This document shows, piece by piece, positions 1-8,138 of a DNA stretch of 12,821 bases. Numbering within the stretch: position 1 is the first letter of the stretch; the number at the start of each line of letters is the position of its first letter. The notes under the pieces are model-generated. The model made no database searches. It was not told the origin of the DNA and was given only the letters and a program-made list of their open reading frames with translations. The translations under genes and the position numbers were made by a program. The stretch spans positions 1 to 12,821 of the forward strand of contig JAFAUA010000036.1 in NCBI GenBank assembly GCA_019243595.1, in the 5' to 3' direction. The DNA is from Acidimicrobiia bacterium (lineage in GTDB: Bacteria; Actinomycetota; Acidimicrobiia; Acidimicrobiales; AC-14).

Positions 1-1
1 C

Positions 2-634
2 CTGCTGATCTACGGGCGCTACTTCGACCTCCCGCGCTCGGTCGTACGCGAGCGCGCCGACCGGCTGCTCGAGTTCGTGCAGCTCGACCACCGGGCCAAC
101 GACCGGGTCGACCCGCTGTCGGGCGGTCTCAAGAGGCGCCTGACGATCGCCCGGGCGCTCATCAGCGAGCCCGAGTTGCTGCTGCTCGACGAGCCCACGA
201 CCGGGCTCGATCCCCAGGCGCGCCACGCCGTCTGGGACCGCCTCTACCGCCTCAAGCAGCAGGGCGTCACCCAGGTCCTCACGACGCATTACATGGACGA
301 GGCCGAGCAGCTCTGCGACCGCTTGGTCGTGATGGACAACGGCAAGATCGTCGCCGAGGGCACGCCGCGCGACCTCATCTCCCGCTACTCAACGAGGGAG
401 GTTCTCGAGGTGCGGCTGCCCGGCGCTGAGGCCACGGCGGCCCTGGACCGGCTCGACGGCGCCGCCGACCGGGTCGAGGTGCTTCCCGACCGCGTCTTGC
501 TGTACGCCCACGACGGCGAAGCGGCCCTGTCCGCGGTCCACGCTCTCGGGGTGAAGCCCGACTTCGCCCTGGTCCGGCGCAGCACCCTCGAAGACGTCTT
601 CCTCCACCTCACCGGCCGCAGCCTGACCGATTGA
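2..634 (+). CDS. ABC transporter ATP-binding protein, NodI/DrrA-like, 5'-truncated by the window edge
   Basis: This is the ATPase subunit of an ABC-2 type exporter, acting at the inner face of the membrane. The open frame runs from the window edge, so the Walker A and Q-loop lie upstream; 210 residues are visible. A GTG at 77 is in frame but internal to the fold and is not the true start. Visible motifs are the ABC signature LSGGLKRR (codons near 116-139), Walker B with D-loop LLLLDEPTTGLD, and the switch region TTHYMDEAEQLCDR. The C-terminal extension ends in LEDVFLHLTGRSL, typical of the NodI/DrrA class that works with NodJ/DrrB permeases. The stop is one base before the start of the first permease, so the genes are surely cotranscribed. 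The transported substrate cannot be told from sequence; lipids, polyketide-like molecules and drugs are known for the class. Confidence 0.95.
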   Translation: MLIYGRYFDLPRSVVRERADRLLEFVQLDHRANDRVDPLSGGLKRRLTIARALISEPELLLLDEPTTGLDPQARHAVWDRLYRLKQQGVTQVLTTHYMDEAEQLCDRLVVMDNGKIVAEGTPRDLISRYSTREVLEVRLPGAEATAALDRLDGAADRVEVLPDRVLLYAHDGEAALSAVHALGVKPDFALVRRSTLEDVFLHLTGRSLTD

Positions 635-635
635 C

Positions 636-1409
636 ATGAGCTCGGCCTCGGTCCGTTCGTTGCAATCCTGGGCCTACCGCTACAAGCGAACGTGGCGGGG
701 CTCGGCGGTTTCGAGCGTGCTGCAGCCGGTGCTGTTCCTCGCGGCGATGGGGCTCGGTCTGGGCTCGCTTGTCAACAAGGGCCACCGCGGCTCCCTTGGC
801 GGGGTGAGCTATCTCGTGTTCCTGGCGCCAGCGCTGCTCGCGGCGGCCGCCATGCAGACGGCGGCGATGGAGGCGGCGTGGCCGGTGATGGCGGCGGTGA
901 AGTGGCTGAAGACCTACGACGCCATGCTCGCCACGCCATTGCGCGTTCGCGACATCCTCGCCGGGCACCTGACGTGGATCGGCGTCCGCGTCCTGATGGT
1001 GTGCACGATCTTCTTCGTGGTGATGGCGGCCTTCGACGCCATCAAGTCGCCCGAGGCTGTGCTGCTGATCCCGGTGGGGCTGCTGACGGGCCTCGCCTTC
1101 GCGGCGCCAATTGCGGGCTACGCGGTGACCCTCGAGCGCGACAGCGGCCTCACCGCCCTCTTCCGGTTCGGCGTGATGCCGATGTTCCTGTTCTCCGGGA
1201 CCTTCTTCCCGGTGTCACAACTCCCGGTTGAACTCCGTCCCGTCGCCTACATCACGCCCCTGTGGCATGGCGTCGATCTGTGCCGCCATCTGGCGCTGGG
1301 CAAGGCCTCGTTCCTCGGCTCTCTCGCCCACGTGGCCTATCTCGGCGCCTGGTTCGTCGGCGGCTGCCTGATCGCCAACGCCACCTATCGCCGGAGACTC
1401 GTGCAGTGA
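636..1409 (+). CDS. ABC-2 type transporter permease (NodJ/DrrB-like), first of two
   Basis: This 257-residue integral membrane protein is one of the two channel-forming partners of the upstream ATPase. Hydrophobic segments are near residues 23-45, 58-79, 112-133, 141-165, 176-193 and 229-248, giving the six-helix ABC-2 topology. The loop FSGTFFPVSQLP (186-197) followed by PLWHGVDLCR is the characteristic ABC-2/NodJ signature. The ATG at 636 follows the ATPase stop (632-634) after one base and has no convincing Shine-Dalgarno, so translation is probably coupled. The next gene overlaps its stop. Two different permease genes imply a heterodimeric channel. Family assignment is firm; direction (export) is inferred from the family and from the absence of a binding-protein gene. 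Confidence 0.93.
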   Translation: MSSASVRSLQSWAYRYKRTWRGSAVSSVLQPVLFLAAMGLGLGSLVNKGHRGSLGGVSYLVFLAPALLAAAAMQTAAMEAAWPVMAAVKWLKTYDAMLATPLRVRDILAGHLTWIGVRVLMVCTIFFVVMAAFDAIKSPEAVLLIPVGLLTGLAFAAPIAGYAVTLERDSGLTALFRFGVMPMFLFSGTFFPVSQLPVELRPVAYITPLWHGVDLCRHLALGKASFLGSLAHVAYLGAWFVGGCLIANATYRRRLVQ

Positions 1410-2209
1410 CAGACATGCCCCTCCGGCTGGTGAGTCCGCTGTTGGCGGGTCGCCCGCGTGCGCCGCGCATCCTCGAGCGCAAGCTCATGGTGTACCGCCA
1501 TCTGTGGCTCACGTTCCTCGCGGGTTTCTTCGAGCCTGTCTTCTACCTGCTGTCGGTGCGCATCGGCATCGGCAAGCTCGTCGGACACGTCAACGTCGCC
1601 GGCCACTCGCTGACGTACGCGGCGTTTGTGGCCCCCGCCCTCCTCGCCGCGTCGGCGATGAACGGCGCCGTGTTCGACAGCACGTTCGGCGTGTTCTTTC
1701 AGCTGAAGTACCAGAAGAGCTACGAGGCGATCCTGGCCACGCCGGTCACTGTCGACGACCTCGCGCTCGGCGAGATCGGCTGGGCCCTGTTCCGCGGGTT
1801 CATGTACGCCGTCGCCTTCCTGCTCGTGATGGCGGCGATGGGACTCGTGCAGTCGCCGTGGTTGGTGCTCGCCCTTCCTGGGGCAACGCTCATCGGCTTC
1901 GCGTTTGGCGCCGTCGGCCTGGCATGCACCTCGTACATGCGGAGCTGGCAGGACTTCGAGTTCGTGCAGCTCACGATCCTGCCGCTGTTCCTGTTCTCGG
2001 CGACGTTCTACCCGTTGGCGACGTACCCCCGCGCCTTGCAGCTCGTCGTGCAGTGCACACCGCTGTACCAAGGCGTGGCGATGGAGCGGGCCTTCACGAC
2101 CGGCACCATCGGCGTCGACATGCTCGTCCACGTCGGGTACCTCGCGATCATGGGGATCTTCGGCCTGCGCGCCGCGTCGCGCCGCATGCACGTGCTGCTG
2201 CAACCCTGA
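1406..2209 (+). CDS. ABC-2 type transporter permease (NodJ/DrrB-like), second of two
   Basis: This is a 267-residue paralogue of the preceding permease and probably the other half of the membrane channel. Helices fall near 34-55, 70-90, 124-147, 151-176, 188-205 and 236-256. The signature LFLFSATFYPLATYP (194-208) followed by CTPLYQGV matches FSGTFFPVSQLP in the partner. I chose GTG 1406 because it overlaps the upstream stop (GTGA) and has GGAG at 1393-1396 nine bases before it; ATG 1415 is a workable alternative nine bases downstream. An in-frame ATG at 1262 lies inside the previous gene and would prepend 48 residues of non-homologous sequence, so it was rejected. The C-terminus is coupled to the next gene through a TGATG overlap. 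Confidence 0.92.
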   Translation: MTDMPLRLVSPLLAGRPRAPRILERKLMVYRHLWLTFLAGFFEPVFYLLSVRIGIGKLVGHVNVAGHSLTYAAFVAPALLAASAMNGAVFDSTFGVFFQLKYQKSYEAILATPVTVDDLALGEIGWALFRGFMYAVAFLLVMAAMGLVQSPWLVLALPGATLIGFAFGAVGLACTSYMRSWQDFEFVQLTILPLFLFSATFYPLATYPRALQLVVQCTPLYQGVAMERAFTTGTIGVDMLVHVGYLAIMGIFGLRAASRRMHVLLQP

Positions 2210-3183
2210 TGCCCAAGCGCCGGCTCGGTGTGGCCTTGCTCTTGCCGGCGCCGTTCGATCGCGAGGTCGACGCCCTGCGCCGGGCGTGCGACGACGGCGC
2301 CCTGGGCCGCATCCCGTCCCACCTCACCCTCGTGCCACCCGTCAACGTGCGCGAGGACGCCATGGGCGACGCCCTGCGCGTGCTGCGCGGCGCGGCCGCC
2401 TCTATCGGGTCCTTCACCCTGCAGCTCGGGCCGCCCGCCACCTTCCAGCCCGACAGCCCCACCTTGTATCTGGTGGTGTCGGGTCCGGACATCCAGACCC
2501 TCGGCCGCCTGCGCGACGGGGTGTTCGTGCCGCCGCTGGAACGGCCTCTGACCTGGCCTTTTGTGCCCCACGTGACGCTCGCCGACGAGATGGCGCCCGA
2601 CCGCATCGAAGCCGCCGTCGGGGCCCTTGCCGGCTACCGCGCCACGGTGACGTTCGAGCGCGTGCACCTGCTCGAGGAGTCCAAGACCGACAGCGGACGC
2701 GTCTGGCGTCCGATCGCCGACGCACCGTTCGCCTCTCCCGCAATCGTCGGCCGCGGCGGCATCGAGCTCGAGCTGAGCGTGAGTGAGGGCGGCGACGATG
2801 AGATCGCGGCCTTCGAGGATCGGGAATGGGACACCTACCGCGTCGACACGCTGGGGCCCCACGCCGACGGCGAGGACCCGTTCACCATTGCTGCTCGCCG
2901 TGACGGCGAGATCGTCGGCGCGGCGTCGGGTTACTCCCAGGGTGGCGTGGCCTATCTCCGCCGCCTGATGATCGGGCGGAATGAGCGCGGCCTCGGCATC
3001 GGGTCGCAGTTGCTGGCCGCGTTCGAGTCACTGGCCGCCGAACGCGGATGCCGTCACCTGGGTCTGCGCACCTACGCCGATAGCCGCGCCTTCGCGTTCT
3101 ACTTGGGGCACGGCTGGCGGGAAGTAGCCCGCTGGACATGGAAGAACGAGCGAGAGATGGTCCAGATGCGCCGCGATCTCTGA
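2209..3183 (+). CDS. 2H phosphoesterase (2'-5' RNA ligase-like) fused to GNAT N-acetyltransferase
   Basis: This 324-residue protein contains two enzyme domains in one uninterrupted frame. Residues 1-175 look like the LigT/2H family, which hydrolyses 2',3'-cyclic or 2'-5' phosphodiester bonds: the paired HxT motifs are H38-L-T40 (SHLTLVPP) and H121-V-T123 (PFVPHVTL). Residues 185-324 look like a GNAT acetyltransferase: beta4 YLRRLMI (249-255), the acetyl-CoA pyrophosphate loop RNERGLGIG (257-265) and a terminal AFYLGHGW (296-303). Both active-site signatures are intact. ATG 2209 overlaps the permease stop as TGATG, so it is coupled to the ABC operon; the frame extends upstream to 1504 but only as shadow of the permease. 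Substrates are unknown. A role in processing an RNA, a nucleotide or the exported molecule is speculative. Confidence 0.85.
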   Translation: MPKRRLGVALLLPAPFDREVDALRRACDDGALGRIPSHLTLVPPVNVREDAMGDALRVLRGAAASIGSFTLQLGPPATFQPDSPTLYLVVSGPDIQTLGRLRDGVFVPPLERPLTWPFVPHVTLADEMAPDRIEAAVGALAGYRATVTFERVHLLEESKTDSGRVWRPIADAPFASPAIVGRGGIELELSVSEGGDDEIAAFEDREWDTYRVDTLGPHADGEDPFTIAARRDGEIVGAASGYSQGGVAYLRRLMIGRNERGLGIGSQLLAAFESLAAERGCRHLGLRTYADSRAFAFYLGHGWREVARWTWKNEREMVQMRRDL

Positions 3184-3193
3184 ATGGAATCTG

Positions 3194-3199
3194 TAGCGT
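3194..3199 (+). promoter_or_regulatory. Candidate -10 element for the Asp-box protein gene
   Basis: TAGCGT fits the actinobacterial TANNNT -10 pattern and ends 8 nt before ATG 3208, suggesting a leaderless or nearly leaderless mRNA. No clear -35 is visible. It supports ATG 3208 over ATG 3184, which would lie upstream of the transcription start. Confidence 0.4.
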
Positions 3200-3207
3200 T
3201 ACTCGCC

Positions 3208-4551
3208 ATGCGTGCAGCCCACCGCCTTCTGCTCATCGCCGTCAGCGTCACTACGGCCGTGGCCCTTCTCGGCGCCGGCGCCGGCGCCGCGGCCAACGTC
3301 CAGGTCATCAGCACTGACCCGCTCGCCAACCGCCAGAGCCAGCACCAGACCGAGGTCGAACCCGACACCTTCGCCAACGGGACGACGGTCGTGTCCGGCT
3401 TCCAGGTCGGCCGGATCTACAACGGCGGGTCGGGCGCCATCGGTTGGGCGACGTCGACCGACAGCGGGGCGACCTGGGCGCACGGCATCCTGCCCGGCCT
3501 CACCCAGGCCGCGCCGGTCCCCGGGCCTTACAGCCGCGCCACCGATCCCAGCGTCGCCTACGACGCCAAGGATGGCCGCTGGCTGATCACCACGCTGGCG
3601 ATGAACGGGACGCCGGGCGTCGCCGTCACCGTCAACTCCTCGACGGACGGCATCACCTGGGGCAACGCCACGGTGGCGGCGACGAGGGGCGCCAACCTCG
3701 ACAAGGACTGGATCACGTGCGACAACACGCCGACCAGTCCCTTCTACGGCCACTGCTATATCGAGTACGACGACAACGGCAACGGTGATCTCGTCTACAA
3801 CACCACGTCGAGCGACGGTGGCCAGACGTGGTCGCCCCCGAAGACGACGGCCGACAACACCCACGGGCTCGGAGGCCAGCCGCTCGTGAAGCCGGACGGC
3901 ACGGTCATCGTGCCCATCGCCAACGGCTCGGTGAGCGGGATTCTCTCCTACCACTCGAGCGACGGCGGCACCACGTGGAGCGCCTCGAGCGCGGTCAGCG
4001 GATGGCAGCGCCACCGCGTGCACGGCAACATGCGCGACGGCCTTCCCTCAGCGGAGATGGACGGCGCCGGCACCGTCTACCTGACATGGAACGACTGCCG
4101 GTTCCGTGCCCGCTGCTCTTCGAATGACCTCGTGATCTCAACGTCGTCCGACGGTGTCAACTGGTCGACGCCGGCTCGTGTGCCGATCGACGCGGTGACG
4201 AGCACGGTCGACCACTTCATACCCGGCATCGGCGTCGACCGCACGACGTCGGGAGCGACCGCCCACCTGACGTTGACCTACTACTTCTTCCCCCAGGCGG
4301 CATGCTCGGGCACGGCCTGTCAGCTACAGGTGGGCCAGATCTCCTCAACGAGCGGACTGAGCGGGTGGGGGGCCGAAACCACGCTCACATCGAGCCCGAT
4401 GCAAACGAGGTGGCTCGCCAACACCAGCCAGGGCCGGATGGTTGGCGACTACATCTCGACGTCGTACGTATCGGGCTCGCCGGTGGCCGCCTTCCCGATC
4501 GCGACGGCCCCGGATTCACTCTTCCACGAGTCGATGGCGGCCAGCTCGTAG
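3208..4551 (+). CDS. Secreted Asp-box (BNR) beta-propeller protein, sialidase-like
   Basis: This is a predicted extracellular protein of 447 residues. From ATG 3208 it has a Sec signal peptide: MRAAHR, a hydrophobic core (7-24) and a small-residue GAGAGAAA stretch with likely cleavage near 29-30. ATG 3184, flush with the preceding stop, would add eight residues ahead of the signal peptide and is less likely. Five Asp boxes of type S-x-D-G-x-T-W occur at 83-90, 145-151, 201-208, 250-257 and 313-319, the hallmark of the six-bladed sialidase/BNR propeller. Cysteines at 171, 183, 297, 303, 366 and 371 could form three disulfides. I see no FRIP motif or clear arginine triad, so sialidase catalysis is not established; other glycoside hydrolase or purely binding roles are possible. 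It ends tail-to-tail with glpX, 5 bp apart. Confidence 0.8.
   Translation: MRAAHRLLLIAVSVTTAVALLGAGAGAAANVQVISTDPLANRQSQHQTEVEPDTFANGTTVVSGFQVGRIYNGGSGAIGWATSTDSGATWAHGILPGLTQAAPVPGPYSRATDPSVAYDAKDGRWLITTLAMNGTPGVAVTVNSSTDGITWGNATVAATRGANLDKDWITCDNTPTSPFYGHCYIEYDDNGNGDLVYNTTSSDGGQTWSPPKTTADNTHGLGGQPLVKPDGTVIVPIANGSVSGILSYHSSDGGTTWSASSAVSGWQRHRVHGNMRDGLPSAEMDGAGTVYLTWNDCRFRARCSSNDLVISTSSDGVNWSTPARVPIDAVTSTVDHFIPGIGVDRTTSGATAHLTLTYYFFPQAACSGTACQLQVGQISSTSGLSGWGAETTLTSSPMQTRWLANTSQGRMVGDYISTSYVSGSPVAAFPIATAPDSLFHESMAASS
3271..3288 (+). repeat. Three tandem GGCGCC units in the signal peptide
   Basis: GGCGCC occurs three times in direct succession, encoding Gly-Ala-Gly-Ala-Gly-Ala just before the predicted cleavage site of the Asp-box protein. 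The unit is palindromic and the tract is prone to replication slippage, but length changes of one unit stay in frame. Confidence 0.6.
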
Positions 4552-4563
4552 TCGAGCTAGCCG
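4538..4563. terminator. Hairpin covering both convergent stop codons
   Basis: Arms CGGC(C)AGCTCG and CGAGCT(A)GCCG pair at ten of eleven positions, with one C-A mismatch, around a TAGT loop. The hairpin contains the stop codons of the Asp-box gene (4549-4551) and of glpX (4557-4559, complementary strand). There is no T-run on either side, so it would be a non-canonical bidirectional terminator or an mRNA 3'-end stabiliser. The structure is seen directly; the function is inferred. Confidence 0.45.
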
Positions 4564-5555
4564 AACTCGATCGAGGCGAACTCGCGCAGCTTCGGGAGGC
4601 GGTGCCGGGCGTCGATGCGGCGAACGGTGCCTGACTTGGAGCGCATGACGAGTGACTCAGTGGTGGCGCCCCGAGCGTCGTAGTGGACGCCCTGTAGGAG
4701 CTCGCCGTCAGTGATGCCGGTGGCGGCGAAGAAGGCGTTGTCGCCAGCGACGAGAACGTCGGTCGTCAGGACCTGGTCGAGGTCGTAGCCCTCGTCGATG
4801 GCGGCCTGGCGCTCCTTGTCGTTGCGCGGCCAGAGCTTGCCCTGCATCTCGCCGCCCATGCATTTGAGGGCGGCGGCGGCGATGACGCCTTCGGGCGTGC
4901 CGCCGATGCCGAACAGAACGTCGGCGCCGGACTCTTGCCACGCAGTAGAGATGGCGCCCGCGACGTCGCCGTCGGGGATGAGCCGGATGCGGGCGCCGGC
5001 GCTGCGAATCTCGGCGATGAGGTCCGCATGGCGGTCCCGGTCGAGGATGACGGCGGTGAGGTCCCGCACGGCGCGGCCGAGGGCCTTGGCCACGCTCTCG
5101 AGGTTCTCGGTGGGGGAACGGGTGATGTCGATGGCGCCGGCGGCGTCGGGGCCGACCGCAATCTTCTCCATGTACACGCACGGCCCCGGGTTGAACATCG
5201 TGCCCCGCTCGCTCATGGCGATGACCGCCAGGGCGTTGCCGCGGCCGAGCGATGTCAGCGTGGTGCCGTCGATGGGGTCGACGGCGATGTCGACCGAGGG
5301 CGGCGTCCCGTCGCCGATGTTCTCGCCGTTGTAGAGCATCGGCGCCTCGTCTTTCTCGCCCTCGCCGATGACGACGATGCCGTCCATGGCGACGGTTCCC
5401 AGCACGACGCGCATGGCGTCCACCGCGGCGCCGTCCGCACCCTCCTTGTCACCCCGCCCCATCCACCGGGACGCCGCCAGCGCCGCCGCCTCGGTGACTC
5501 GGACCAGCTCCATGGCCAGGTTGCGATCGGGTGCCTGCTTCTCTGCCGCGGTCAT
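4557..5555 (-). CDS. glpX: Class II fructose-1,6-bisphosphatase GlpX
   Basis: This enzyme hydrolyses fructose 1,6-bisphosphate to fructose 6-phosphate plus phosphate, the committed gluconeogenic step, in the cytoplasm; it is the usual FBPase of actinobacteria. The 332-residue length is normal for the family. Diagnostic motifs are [12 protein letters not shown] (63-74), the metal-binding DPIDGTT (93-99), the PDGDVAGAI segment (195-203) and GIGGTPEGV (216-224) carrying the expected acidic residue Glu222. The ATG at 5555 is the only sensible start: it has no Shine-Dalgarno but a TAGGGT -10-like element nine bases upstream. The gene is divergent from the deacetylase gene across 31 bp and convergent with the Asp-box gene. 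It appears complete and functional. Confidence 0.97.
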   Translation of the reverse strand: MTAAEKQAPDRNLAMELVRVTEAAALAASRWMGRGDKEGADGAAVDAMRVVLGTVAMDGIVVIGEGEKDEAPMLYNGENIGDGTPPSVDIAVDPIDGTTLTSLGRGNALAVIAMSERGTMFNPGPCVYMEKIAVGPDAAGAIDITRSPTENLESVAKALGRAVRDLTAVILDRDRHADLIAEIRSAGARIRLIPDGDVAGAISTAWQESGADVLFGIGGTPEGVIAAAALKCMGGEMQGKLWPRNDKERQAAIDEGYDLDQVLTTDVLVAGDNAFFAATGITDGELLQGVHYDARGATTESLVMRSKSGTVRRIDARHRLPKLREFASIEFG

Positions 5556-5564
5556 AATTCGGCG

Positions 5565-5570
5565 ACCCTA
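5565..5570 (-). promoter_or_regulatory. Candidate -10 element for glpX
   Basis: On the minus strand this reads TAGGGT, 9 nt before the glpX ATG. It matches TANNNT, and with no ribosome binding site between it and the start it suggests a leaderless or very short 5' UTR. It lies only 4 bp from the oppositely oriented -10 element of the next gene. Confidence 0.4.
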
Positions 5571-5574
5571 CCCG

Positions 5575-5580
5575 TAGAGT
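5575..5580 (+). promoter_or_regulatory. Candidate -10 element for the polysaccharide deacetylase gene
   Basis: TAGAGT is followed by 6 nt and then GTG 5587, ideal spacing for a leaderless transcript starting at the GTG. No clear -35 hexamer is visible. It is back-to-back with the glpX -10 element, so the two polymerase footprints would overlap. Confidence 0.45.
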
Positions 5581-5586
5581 TCAGGC

Positions 5587-6327
5587 GTGCGACGGTCTGC
5601 AGTCGCAGTGGCATGTGTGGCCTCTGCACTCGTTGGATTTGGGGTCGCGGCACTCGTGTGGCCGGGCCGCACCACGGCCGCGGCGCCATCAGGACGGAAG
5701 GGTGCCGTCGTCCGCGTCGACACGGGCCAGAAGGTCGTCGCGCTCACGTTCGACGACGGACCCGACCCTCGCTGGACGCCGCGGGTACTGCAGCTCCTGC
5801 GCCAGTACCACGCCCACGCGACCTTCTTCGAGGTCGGCCTGAACGTCACCGCCCATGCCGACCTCGTGCACGACGTCCTGGCCGACGGCAACGAGGTCGG
5901 CGATCACACGTGGGACCACCCCGACCTCGAACTGATGCGGGCCGACCAGGTCGGCCAGGAGATCACCCGGGGGGCGGACGCGATCACCGAGGTGGGCGCC
6001 CCCGCGCCCAAGTACTTCCGGCCTCCGAAGGGCCTCACCGACGAGGCCGTCGGCGTGCTGGCCAACGCCAACCAGTACCGAACGATCTTCTGGGACCTGT
6101 GCCTCGAGCGCTTCGTCGACCACACGCCGGACATGCGCGACGCCGTCGATGACATGCTGACGCGGGTCCGGCCGGGCTCGATCATCCTCGCCCACGACGG
6201 CGGGATCCCCGATCGCACGAAGACCATGCAGACGCTGCCGATGCTGCTCGAGGGCCTCAAGGCCCGGGGTTTCAAGATGGTCGATGTCACCCAGCTGCTC
6301 GCCGACGCCCAGAACCTGAATCGGTGA
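5587..6327 (+). CDS. Membrane-anchored polysaccharide deacetylase (NodB domain, CE4)
   Basis: CE4 enzymes remove N- or O-acetyl groups from peptidoglycan, chitin-like or other envelope glycans outside the membrane. The 246-residue protein has a short basic start and one N-terminal hydrophobic segment (5-25, signal peptide or anchor), then a NodB domain from about 45. Motif 1 is TFDDGPDP with catalytic base D56 and metal ligand D57; motif 2 is H107-T-W-D-H111, supplying the two metal histidines; motif 3 is RPPKG (145-149), with Lys where Tyr is common; motif 5 is ILAHDGG with H203. All metal ligands are present, so it is probably active. GTG 5587 is chosen because the -10 element is 6 nt upstream and it starts the hydrophobic segment correctly. 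The exact substrate is unknown; peptidoglycan or a capsule is most likely. Confidence 0.9.
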   Translation: MRRSAVAVACVASALVGFGVAALVWPGRTTAAAPSGRKGAVVRVDTGQKVVALTFDDGPDPRWTPRVLQLLRQYHAHATFFEVGLNVTAHADLVHDVLADGNEVGDHTWDHPDLELMRADQVGQEITRGADAITEVGAPAPKYFRPPKGLTDEAVGVLANANQYRTIFWDLCLERFVDHTPDMRDAVDDMLTRVRPGSIILAHDGGIPDRTKTMQTLPMLLEGLKARGFKMVDVTQLLADAQNLNR

Positions 6328-6331
6328 CGGG

Positions 6332-6337
6332 CATACT
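6332..6337 (+). promoter_or_regulatory. Candidate -10 element for the acyl-CoA mutase gene
   Basis: CATACT lies in the 16-bp gap after the deacetylase stop and is followed by 6 nt before ATG 6344. Position 2 (A) and position 6 (T), the most conserved bases of a -10 hexamer, match. It suggests that the mutase gene has its own leaderless promoter rather than depending on read-through. Confidence 0.35.
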
Positions 6338-6343
6338 GACGCC

Positions 6344-7964
<1,621 letters not shown>

Positions 7965-7972
<8 letters not shown>

Positions 7973-8138
7973 GAGCCCGCGAGCGCGCCAGTCCGGCGAC
8001 GCCGAGGCCGATCAGGAGAAACGGCCAGACCCAGTGGGCGTCGAAGTTGACGCCGGCGTGGTCGATGAGCGACATGACGCCGATGGCGATGAAGAGAACT
8101 CCGGCTACGACGGCTCCGGGATTCGGCTGATCGCGCAT
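7965..8138 (-). CDS. 57-aa two-helix membrane peptide, LiaI/LiaF-TM-like
   Basis: This small gene is below the usual ORF cut-off. ATG 8138 overlaps the stop of the upstream PspC/LiaF-like gene (TGATG on the minus strand), so it is translationally coupled. The product is MRDQPNPG, a helix [18 protein letters not shown] (8-25), a short hydrophilic turn [11 protein letters not shown], a second helix [15 protein letters not shown] (38-52) and a basic tail RSRAPK. The pattern of glycine-rich helix, turn and WPFLLIGLG helix matches the LiaI/LiaF transmembrane module found in envelope-stress proteins, and a similar WPVLVAAVG segment occurs in the divergent histidine kinase. It is likely an accessory sensor or anchor of that system. 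Coding status rests on the coupling, the uninterrupted frame and the coherent membrane topology. Confidence 0.75.

Noticed and set aside
1504..2208. In-frame N-terminal extension of the 2H-GNAT protein
   Set aside because: It is an out-of-frame reading of the second permease, rich in Arg and Pro. Homology begins at MPKRRLGVALLLP, where a TGATG overlap gives a natural start.
4935..6152. Open frame of 405 codons on the plus strand across glpX and the deacetylase start
   Set aside because: It runs antisense through glpX and out of frame through the deacetylase, and becomes Arg/Pro/Gly-rich low-complexity sequence; no domain is visible.
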